Part shown: in pieces, positions 55,736 to 64,000 of the stretch
Position numbering within the stretch: the stretch's first letter is position 1
How the letters are laid out: each line of letters opens with the position of its first letter
NCBI GenBank assembly: GCA_037783545.1
Contig: JBBELK010001102.1
Span: 682,001-746,000 of the forward strand
DNA: 64,000 nt
Direction: 5' to 3'
DNA from: Henricia sp. BOLD:AAB3569
Taxonomy: Eukaryota; Echinodermata; Asteroidea; Spinulosida; Echinasteridae
Made by a program: the position numbers and the translations under genes
The notes under the pieces: generated by a model
What the model was told of the DNA's origin: nothing
The model's input: the letters and a program-made list of their open reading frames with translations, nothing else
Database searches by the model: none

Positions 55736-58700
55736 CTGAAAAAAAGCAAAAATAATTTTCTTTGTTTATGGGTCTTTTCATAAATTAGAAGTCCAAAAGT
55801 GTGATATTTCGGTCTCCCCTGTTACACCTGATATGTGCCATTTGCCGTAAAAGTATCATTAAAATGGCCTTCAAACTATTTTGTATGAATTGTACTTTAT
55901 GTACTCACTCTTTGAGATAGAAGGCATTTAAAGAATTTGTCCTGAATTTACAAAAAACAAGATGTCAGGGCTGCATTCCAAATACGCGAACGGTTTGTTA
56001 ACGTTGGCGCCAATGTTTGCTCAATGTGGAATGGATTGTTTGCCAAAATACATTGTCAAGATGGCGGCGCCCACAGTCACAGCAGTCGTACCGACGTTGT
56101 AATGTGGCTCTCCGCTGCTTGAGGAAATGTGACATGTTGCCATTGATTGTGTATCGCCAGCAATAAGGGAGTGAAAGGTGCAATTTGTTTGTTATTTTCC
56201 AAACTACAAACCAGCGTCTGTCATCGTTCATGTCATGGGCACCATTTTGAAATGAATCGCGAACAATCCAAAAGTTTGTTGGCCAACGTTGGGGAACATT
56301 GGTGGCGCACAATTCGTTCCACTCGAAATGTTGGCCAACGTTGCCAACATTTGCAAACGTTCGCGTGTTTGGAACGCAGCCCAGATGTAATGTAAAATTT
56401 TTGTTGCAACAATTTGACCTCTGACCTACTGACCTGTGAACTATTGGTAGCTTCTTCTGGTTTCTTGTCATCACGGACTCGAAGAAAGCGTGGAAATCGG
56501 AGAGAAATGCCCTTTTCTGGATCGACCTTAGTATAGCCAATGAAATAAACATCAATTATTCAAAATGCACAGCTTGGAAGTTTGACAGACAGGAAAAAAG
56601 ATCAAATGAAACATCAAACAAGTTCCCTTGAAATGGTGACAACTGTGGACGGCCCCTAAACATAAAAATAACTCACAATGCCAATGGCAGCTCGATGTGT
56701 GGGCGATATAGACAGATCAGCCGCTTTGACTTCCCAAACCTGGACAGCATCAAACCAGTGGTCAGGGATGTGGCTTGTGTCATGGCGATAATAAGGGCGG
56801 GGCTTATCGATGATGTACGACTTGAAGAACTTGCTGTGTGTGTCCAGCTCTTCGTCTTTCAGACCAGTGCCAATCTGGGAAACAGGAAAGTGAAAGCAAG
56901 CGAAGAAATTAAGGACAATGTACTACGTGTCAAAAGAAACATGTCTTACTTTTGATCCTAATAACTTTGTCATTCGCCAACGGATTTAAACCAAAATTTC
57001 AGATCATGAGAAGAACGCCTGACAAATTGTATTGGGTGACTTGCATATTAAAAAAACAGACACCTTCGACAGGAAGGATGCATGAAATATGATTTTTATT
57101 GCATAAAAAAGAGCATGTGTTCTACACTTTTTTCGATCAATTTCAAAGAATTTAATAGTTGTGTTTTGGTGTAATTGCAAGTTTTCAATTTTTATGCTAA
57201 TGAAATTTACATATTCATGAGCAAAGCTGTGATGTCATCGCAGGACAATCTTATGATTTTTCTCTCGTCACATTTGGTTGTTTCATTTTAATGGTGATTA
57301 GGCACCATACCATTACTAAATACTGTATTTGTTAAACATCAAATTTTAATAAGTTACCGCCACAAGACAAAAGATTTAGGATTTTTAAGCACTGTCTGAG
57401 GCGAGTCATCTCTCACCTTACAAATGGTCTGGAATTCCTCATTTTCCTCATCGTAACAGGCCAATAGGAAGCCTCCGTATGTCCCCGCCCTCTTGCCCCG
57501 CCCATGGTAACCGCCAATCACCGCGAGGTCCAAGGTGTCCCCTACACCTTCCAAGTAGTCTTTTTTCAACTGCCAAAGAAAAGGAAAAACAAAAACACGA
57601 TATTTTTACTTTCAAATTGTGAATTTATGACAGTTTTTTATTTTTATTTTTATTTTTAGGGAAGATGACCTAGGGGACCACTGTGATGAAAATTGTGAAT
57701 TTGAAATACTTCACAGCCAACCCACTCCTTTTTCACGGAAAATTGTGTAGCTCACACTTTTGAAAATAGCATAGCTTGTGTGAAATCATCACCAGACTGT
57801 TTGTGCAGTTTATGCAATAAAAAATTGGTACAACTTGGGAAATTCTCATCAAATTGAAGACTAGACAGGGATAGTAAAACAATAAAGTTGAAGTACATGT
57901 ATATTTGCCATACCACTTCAAAAGTAATTGAATAGTAAACAAATAATGAATGTTTATGAGTGCAATGGGAGGAATATTTTCATGTGGTGAAATATGGAAT
58001 GTTCCATTGAACGAGGTGAAGCCGAGTTGAATGGAATAATAATAATAATAATATTAATAATAATAATAATAATAACATATTTATAGAGCGCCTTTTCCAA
58101 AGGAGTGATGTAGTGATGATGCTATGAAAAACTCTGTTTTGTTTTCATTTAGCATGAGTTTGTTGGCGAACATCCAGGCTTGGACATCCCGAACGCAGTT
58201 TAACAGCCTGTACAGACAACACTCAGCATCACACGGAATAATTGGAACACATTCCATCTTTCACCGAATGAAAATATTCCTCCCATTGCACGAATTAAAA
58301 CATTCATTCTTTGTTTTATATGACAGCCAAGTAGATCCTTGTCATCCGACCTTTTTTTTACAAATTTTTCAGGCTTACCTTTCGAGTTTATTTCATCGTC
58401 CGACATAAGTACAAAACCTGCCATGTCGCTTGTGCACGTGAGTTGTAAAAAAGTTGTGTCAGGGGTCGCGCTGGTGTCATACATTCAACACGCATAGAAT
58501 ACACGTACGTATGCGCTGAATTAATACAGTGGGTACAGGCGCACCGTACAATGGAAAAAACGTATGGAACAAAATTGCACGGCAAATGGAACAAAATTGC
58601 ACGGTTAGTGACGTAGCATTAAATGGATTAAATATTGAACGACACGTGACCTGCTATCGTCCAATCAGATCACAAGGATCAACTTGGGCGTTATATAATA

Positions 58701-61700
58701 GACGCTGTTCTCATACCTTTAGCCAGTTGTGCGAGCGACGAGCTATTTCATACGTAGCATCCTTGTCCAGTGTTTTCACCATTAGTCCCTCACAGTTACC
58801 TGTGACAAACGATACAAGCAAAACTTTAATAATTGTAAAACATTCCAAAATGAACACTAATAATCAAGTGTGAATGCCTTTGATTAGTCAGTTGGTTCCG
58901 TGCAAAACACTGCATCAACTTAATGCCTGATGGGTACCAGTGACCAGCGCAACCGTGCCCTGTGGGCTGGTTCCAAATGGTCAACCAGACACGACTAACC
59001 ATCGTTGACTAGACTGCATTCGGTTGGGAAAAAGTCAAACTAGAGTCGTGAATCGAACTTGCCCCTAGCTACATCTTTGAATGGGGACTACAAGTGTTTG
59101 ATATGCCCAGCAGCCGATTTTACGAAACATTGCGCAACTTGCGCCATGGCGTAAGACTTACGCCATAACTTTATGGCGTAGCTGCGCAATAAACCCAAGA
59201 TCGATTTCACGAAACTCTCCTTAGCTGCGCAACGTTAATTTTTTCACTTTAGCACTGGTAACTTCTAGGATGAGAATAATTTATAGTTTTATCAATGACT
59301 GTTTGATGTTTGCGCTTGATAAAATAGTCATACATAAAACATTTATTTTTTCTTTCGAATTCACAAATCTTGCACTGTCATCATTGGCTGCCATCGCTTA
59401 TGTCGCCCGCTCATCATGCGTCGCGTCGCAGATTTCACTAATGATAAAAGGCCGTTTTCTACTAACGGAAGGCCGGGGGTTCAGTTCGTTGAAGATGCGG
59501 TAAATAAGCACGTGTAGCTAGCTGCATTATCACCTTTTTTCACTGTCCTATGACACATTTTTCCAACTTACGCCACCAAACACCATTGTGCAAGTTACGC
59601 CACATTTTATGGCATATTCAAAGTGGCACAATTTTCATGAAACGTGTCGCAACTTATTGCACAAAGTGAGCAATAATTTATGGCGTAAGTAAACTTGCGC
59701 AATTGCGTAAAATTTTGTGAAATCAGCTTCAACAAATGTGTTTGAACAGAGGTCACATTTCTGTGCACTCTTTGCCATGGTGCCACATATCAGACTCGTG
59801 AAGAATAAGAGCATGCACATTTTACTGAACAACATATTTTACCTTTGATGGATTCATCGAGGAATGCAGCAATATCTTCGGTATCCGTGGAAACCATGGA
59901 CTTGGCAAACATGAACTCTCCCTCTACTGTACTGAAGTGTGACTGTAGAAGGTCGCGCCTCTCACGGAGTGTCTTTGTAACGAGGGACTAAGGTGAAAAT
60001 GAAATAAATCAATGGTAAATATTCAAAAAACCATACATGTACCATTTTCCCACTACAAACACGGAGATTTGCCGCCCCGGGTTAAGCCTTTACTTACCCC
60101 GGGGTTCGTTAACCCCGAGTTATGTTCCCATTTGTTTCGTTAACCCGGAGCTTTGCAAAACCCGGACGCGGGCATATCTGTATACAGGGACTGGATGAAC
60201 GGAGGTGCAGCTGAGAGAGAAAGTCCCGATCAACACATCAGAAAATAATGGACAACACTTAAAGAGGAAACATTTGCATACGGTTTCTTATTTCTCCAAA
60301 ATATCGCATGCATAGCAAAGTTTGTTATAAAAGTAGCATATATAGAGGTTTTTTTTTTTTTTTTAAACTGTATCGGCACTCGGACTCGAGAGGGCGTGAG
60401 TAAGGTCACAGCAAATTTTTCATACTTCACGAAGTTCACGGGATGTTGGAGTCGGGAAACAAGCATTCAATCCTGATGTCATCCATGCAACTGGTGCATG
60501 GTTGACGTCATTTTTCCTTTCAAAATTCTAAATATTGCACAGCGAATGCCACATAACCGCATTGGCTTCAAAGTTTATCATCAAAATAAATAGTGCTGCC
60601 AACATTGAAAACAAGTTTATGCATGGGGCAATACATAGGTAGCATTTGTTATTAAATATGACGATAATTCCAAACAAGTGTTTTCTCTCCTGAGCCTCAT
60701 AATAAAATATTTAAGAATAAATCCAGACAGACATGGAGTCCATCTGCTAAAAGCTAATAACAACAAGAGTACTGCTTGCAATTTTAGGAGAAAAAACAAA
60801 GTGTTTGTTCTGTAGAAAAAAAACACTATGTTACAAAACCGTACTCAGCTGGTAATAAGAAGATGGTACTTTAAGTTCAAAAGTGCCTCAACTGACTGTT
60901 AAATTATTCATGGCAAAGAGACAAATACAGATAGCGCCTGCAGAAAAAGCTAATGTAAATTTATTTTACTAGATTAATTTGGTTCAAAACAAGCATATGT
61001 ATATTTATTTGAGGAGTTTGATTACTGTGTGGGATGCTTTCAGATGGAGTTACATATACTGAAACAAATTGAGAGATAATAAAAAATTACATTTAAAGCT
61101 TGTATACATGATTGGTAAACCATTACAAATACTTTCTTCCCCATGTGTGATTGAAGGTATGCATGATTAAAACCAACCTGAGTAAAAGTCAGCTCTAACT
61201 TTTAAGAAAACAGTCAAAAAATAGTTTACCGTCACTTTATCCCAAAACCACTTCAGGGCGAAGTGAGTTTTGGGGCGAAATGAATTTACGTCTCACGAGA
61301 TGAAAAAAAATTGTTTTGCTCATTTCTCAAAGACTATAGCACTTCAGACAAAACCATTTTAGGGGAAGTTTTCTGCCGTCATCATGTTTATATTGTGTAA
61401 GTTATGTGTAAATCTGTGAACATTTCTGATTCCTCGTGATACCAATCATGTATTCTACCATTAAATTTTACTTTTAAACCTATTTTTTAAAGTGTTGATA
61501 ACAATGGTAACAAATACCACATGAATTTATTTCCGTCAAAAATGGTATTTCATGTTGGAAATTGACAACCGAAGGTGGGTTTCTAAAAAAGTCCTGTGCA
61601 CGGGACTTTTTTACCATTTTACCACAAAATCCATATATAGATTTTCAAGGTTTTCTGAAGCACTGATGCATCTATGTAGCTTAAATTGTTTCAGGCTAGT

Positions 61701-63780
61701 TTAACAACATTCTTCCTTAGATATGTTCTAATGTTCTAATAACACTTTTATTCCACGAATCTGCAAAATGTTGTATCTTGCGAATGATACATAGGGCCTT
61801 TAAGAAGGAATTTACTACAACACTACAAACTGACCCATAGAGTTGTAAAGACTTGCTGGCCCTTTAAAGCCCCAATACATCATTTGCAGTTACCCAAAAT
61901 TTTACTTCACGGGTTGACAAGAAAAACCCGACTAAAAGTGTTAATAGCAATGGTAACAAACACCACATGATTTTTTTCCCCTTTGTGGGAGAAATTGCCA
62001 AATGAAGTCGCTTCCTTTAAAAAAAATCCTTTGCATATGATTTTTTTTTACCATTCATTCAACACAAAAACCATGCATGGATATTAAAGGTTTTCTGAAG
62101 TATTACTGAAATTTCAACAAGGCAGTTTATCAACATTATTCTTGAGTTATGTAATGCTGTTGTTCCTGTTTTTCAAATGTTTTCCAATCATGTAATTTGT
62201 CTTTAAGTCTTTAATACTAGTCTAGTATCCTCTTACCTCGCCATTGAGATACAGGAGATCAAAGACAAAGAGACAAACTTGGACTTTGATGTCTGACTCA
62301 GTTGCGTCTTTGCGTTTCCTCGTGCTTAGGACCTGGAATGGCATGATTTGCTGTTTCTCTCGTTCCCATGCAACCGCCTCAGAATCAAGAACACACGACT
62401 TCACCTACAGATATATAGGCAAATCACTTAAGGGAGCTTGTTAAGATTTTTTCTGAAAATGGATTTCGTTCTAACCCAACAATCATATAAAATACCTCCC
62501 CAAAATACTATCCATGGGAAGAAAACAGGAAATTCGCAATCCCCAATTTGGATGTGGAAGCAAAAGGGTTGGTGTAATCACTGCACTGCTTTATGGAATG
62601 GATAAATTAGTTTGCAAAACATCGGTAGTTTTTTGACAATATCCTTGAAAATATACGGATTAAGAGGGCAACATTTCAGAAAAATATGACAAATGATATG
62701 GTATCAAAATATCAACACTCATGGGAAAAATGGTGGTTCAAAAATCAGAACTGGACACGCTCCTTTAAACTGTTTCCATTCCCTGTACTACGGATATATT
62801 TAGCTAGGAGGCGTATGCATAGAACCATCGCTGTCACACCTGACATCACATTTTGGCTCTCTACTACTGTCTGACATTGGTTACCATAGTAACTGGGTCT
62901 ATACATACGCTGGTAATCTGAAATGTCCATTGCTAAAGCACAGGGAAACAATTCATTTTAACATTTTGAATATACTTGTGTCTGAAGAAAATGTCTTTCT
63001 TTTGTTGCTTTGTATCAATATTAATTCCGTGTTTCTTCAAGAAAAATTACAATTTCTGAATTCAATTACCTTTTCCAAGTCATACGCATGGTGCAAGCGC
63101 TTAATGATATCAGGATATTTGGAAGTATTGTTTTCCTGGTTCCGACTGTAGATGTGAATTTCGCCATTCTCCAAAAGATGAATCTGTGGAAGGCAAAAAA
63201 GAAAAACACAAAAATGCTTTAACTTTGAAAAATTTGCTATATTCTGGAAAAATTAACTGAAAAAGTAAAAAGCAATGTTAATTATGAAAATTAACTCACT
63301 TCAAACTAAAAAGAAATTTTATAAATCCTATTATCTTTTAGGTTACAGATTAAATGTTTTCAAGTATACAAATTTTTTTCTTCTTTTTTTCTTCTTCAAA
63401 TTTTTTAAATGCTTTGTAACTTTTGCGGTTTTTTGTTTGCTTTAAAAATGAAAAGTATTCAATGTGGATTTTGTCAATGCAAGTCAAATGAGAGAACTGA
63501 ATAATGAATTGACATAAATGAATTTTAAATTGTTTAGATTTGATTTTAAATTTAGTTACATGGTTTTACAATTCCTACCTGTGCCCTTTCCCCGTCGTAT
63601 TTGTATTCGCAAGTAAAGGCCATATTTTGGAACCGATTGAGTACTTCAGACACACCCTTCGTGGGGTGGGCCAGCATGGGTTTGAGGGGGATTCCGGGGG
63701 TCAGTTTGCAGTGCTCTGGGAGGCCTTCGTATCCGTGCATCAGCAGGATGGGAATTAGGGCTCCGTAGTTTGGAAGCTCA
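55646..63780 (-). CDS. LIG1: DNA ligase 1, 3' part of gene (9 exons visible)
   Basis: ATP-dependent nuclear DNA ligase that joins Okazaki fragments and repair nicks. Exons on the - strand: 63780-63579, 63183-63070, 62404-62237, 59987-59843, 58799-58717, 57569-57417, 56874-56677, 56526-56434 and 55735-55646, all with GT-AG borders and continuous phase. They encode about 414 C-terminal residues; numbering starts at the first full codon here. The adenylation domain has motif I EYKYDGER with nucleotidyl-accepting Lys60, an LDSEAVAW acidic motif at 111-118, FDLLYLNG at 153-160, EGLMVK at 213-218 and WLKLKKDY at 235-242; the OB-fold ends with motif [13 protein letters not shown] at 364-374. The PCNA-binding N-terminus and DNA-binding domain lie beyond 64000. 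From Lys60 to the stop is about 355 residues, close to vertebrate LIG1. All ligase motifs look intact. Confidence 0.95.
55969..56382. mobile_element. hAT-like element in the last LIG1 intron
   Basis: Termini GGGCTGCATTCCAAA and TTTGGAACGCAGCCC are flanked by AGATGTCA and AGATGTAA (8 bp, one mismatch). AAGATGGCGGC occurs inside. The 185-codon - frame at 55998-56555 runs through this element and the adjacent exon region and is not a gene. Confidence 0.8.
56434..56526 (-). CDS. LIG1: LIG1 exon with motif VI
   Basis: 31 codons: [19 protein letters not shown], then a Lys/Glu-rich stretch. The acceptor is an unusual short TACTAAG. The intron between this and the previous exon is only 150 bp. Confidence 0.93.
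56677..56874 (-). CDS. LIG1: LIG1 OB-fold exon
   Basis: 66 codons, from [10 protein letters not shown] to THRAAIGI, including [10 protein letters not shown]. Phase 0. Confidence 0.93.
57190..57312. repeat. Fragments of two repeats in a LIG1 intron
   Basis: 57190-57250 resembles the interior of the element at 2061-2608 (TATTCATGAGCAA); 57255-57312 resembles the right end of 24196-24420 (TTTTTCTCTC, TTTGGTTGTTTCATTT). Confidence 0.55.
57417..57569 (-). CDS. LIG1: LIG1 exon with motif V
   Basis: 51 codons starting [15 protein letters not shown] and crossing into the OB-fold ([18 protein letters not shown]). Donor GTGAGAG after ICK. Confidence 0.95.
57935..58320. mobile_element. Foldback element with AAT microsatellite in LIG1 intron
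   Basis: The arms (AATGAATGTTT, GTGCAATGGGAGGAATATTTTC) are mirrored at the right end. An (AAT)n tract at 58034-58074 followed by TTTATAGAGCGCC suggests a SINE-like tail nested inside. Confidence 0.7.
58717..58799 (-). CDS. LIG1: LIG1 exon with motif IV
   Basis: Encodes [10 protein letters not shown] and [12 protein letters not shown]. Acceptor TTTGTCACAG, donor GTATGAG. Confidence 0.93.
59112..59728. mobile_element. Foldback element (AGCCGATTTTAC) in LIG1 intron
   Basis: Starts AGCCGATTTTACGAAA and ends TTTTGTGAAATCAGCT, its near-inverse. Inside are many TGGCGTAAG / CTTACGCCA / TTGCGCAA steps. No transposase frame. Confidence 0.7.
59843..59987 (-). CDS. LIG1: LIG1 exon between motifs III and IV
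   Basis: 48 codons plus one base: the [18 protein letters not shown] helix region and FLDESIK. The final G pairs with the next exon to make the glycine before NCEGLMVK. Confidence 0.93.
59988..61096. other. LIG1 intron sequence, no other gene
   Basis: A GC-rich patch with CCCCGGG and GTTAACC motifs lies at 60070-60175, recalling the element at 12171-12492. The rest is AT-rich with nothing recognised. Confidence 0.45.
61097..61460 (-). mobile_element. Family C MITE in LIG1 intron
   Basis: Reverse copy of 10404-10831 between TTAA sites (61093-61096, 61461-61464), with only a few TTCGCCCC-type units left. Confidence 0.8.
61465..61799 (-). mobile_element. Family B MITE in LIG1 intron
   Basis: Matches 5384-5740 throughout. 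Ends GATACATAGGGCCT next to TTAA (61800-61803). The left end is ragged. Confidence 0.7.
61868..62202 (+). mobile_element. Family B MITE in LIG1 intron, complete
   Basis: AGCCCCAATACATC to ATGTAATTTGTCT between TTAA at 61864-61867 and 62203-62206. Ends 34 bases before the exon at 62237. Confidence 0.8.
62237..62404 (-). CDS. LIG1: LIG1 exon (LDSEAVAW and FDLLYLNG)
   Basis: 56 codons with a conserved Asp-x-Glu motif and [11 protein letters not shown], then ligase motif III. Phase 0. Confidence 0.95.
62432..62764 (-). mobile_element. Family A MITE in LIG1 intron, complete
   Basis: GGGAGCTTG to GGACACGCTCCT between TTAA at 62428-62431 and 62765-62768. Lies 27 bases from the exon at 62404. Confidence 0.85.
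62860..62960 (+). repeat. Dispersed repeat E, third copy
   Basis: ACGCTGGTAATCTGAAATG and GTCCATTGCTAAAGCACAG align with 34930-35070 and 42280-42440. Confidence 0.6.
63070..63183 (-). CDS. LIG1: LIG1 exon (SRNQE segment)
   Basis: 38 codons including [16 protein letters not shown], the conserved motif after the KxDG lysine. Phase 0 at both ends. Confidence 0.95.
63579..63780 (-). CDS. LIG1: LIG1 exon with the adenylated lysine
   Basis: Encodes the end of the DNA-binding domain and the start of the nucleotidyltransferase domain ([13 protein letters not shown], then [10 protein letters not shown]). Enters with one base of a split codon and ends in phase 0. The preceding intron fills 63781-64000. 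Confidence 0.95.
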
Positions 63781-64000
63781 CTAAAACAAAATGGGGAAAT
63801 GTGCAGTTAGAAGAAAAATATATCTTAAATATTTAAATACTTGGTTAAATTTTATTGACTTTTATTTGATGAGTTTCATCGCAAAATGCAATAAATGCCA
63901 TATCCAAAAAATTGAGATAATGGTGTCGGTACATTCTCGATTGGTGGTCCTATACATTTGTCAAATAGATTATTGGCAAACTGTGTTATATCCTACAAAA

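Noticed and set aside
55998-56555. 185-codon - strand frame
   Set aside because: It spans a hAT-like element and reads the LIG1 exon 56434-56526 in a non-ligase frame.

Overview
This is animal nuclear DNA. Two host genes have clear protein matches: an uninterrupted Tob (BTG/TOB family) coding region on the + strand (29988-31049), and the 3' half of a spliced DNA ligase 1 gene on the - strand (nine GT-AG exons, 55646-63780, running off the right edge). The rest is AT-rich and packed with transposable elements. The repeat landscape suggests a marine invertebrate, probably a deuterostome such as an echinoderm: dense short TTAA-flanked elements, hAT-type elements, tRNA-derived repeats and an RNase H-bearing LINE. 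The species is inference; no diagnostic sequence settles it.

Layout. 1-22.8 kb is a repeat field: a 169-bp tandem repeat, at least four TTAA-flanked MITE families, foldback elements with 5-bp or 8-bp target duplications, tRNA-derived SINEs, and a composite element ending in a tandem array of tRNA-like units (19.5-20.8 kb). 22.8-33.5 kb is comparatively repeat-poor and surrounds Tob; it contains a TATA/MEF2-like site, CCAAT and CRE motifs, a probable 5' UTR exon and a 1.66-kb 5' UTR intron. 33.5-44.6 kb is again repeats, including a Tc1/mariner-like relic that keeps the end of a transposase frame, and two more copies of the tRNA-array composite in opposite orientations. About 44.7-52.0 kb is one long dead LINE on the - strand (ORF1 with three zinc knuckles; ORF2 with endonuclease, reverse transcriptase and RNase H) whose endonuclease is split by a 705-bp TA-flanked DNA element. 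52-55.6 kb holds further foldback and hAT elements. 55.6-64 kb is LIG1, with at least eight MITE-like insertions in its introns.

The two genes are unrelated in function. Tob links the CCR4-NOT deadenylase to mRNA and poly(A)-binding protein; LIG1 seals nicks in replication and repair. I found no bacterial-type system, CRISPR array, rRNA or convincing functional tRNA gene. The most unusual structures are the amplified tRNA-like arrays, the multi-level and reciprocal nesting of MITEs, and neighbouring MITEs that share a single TTAA.
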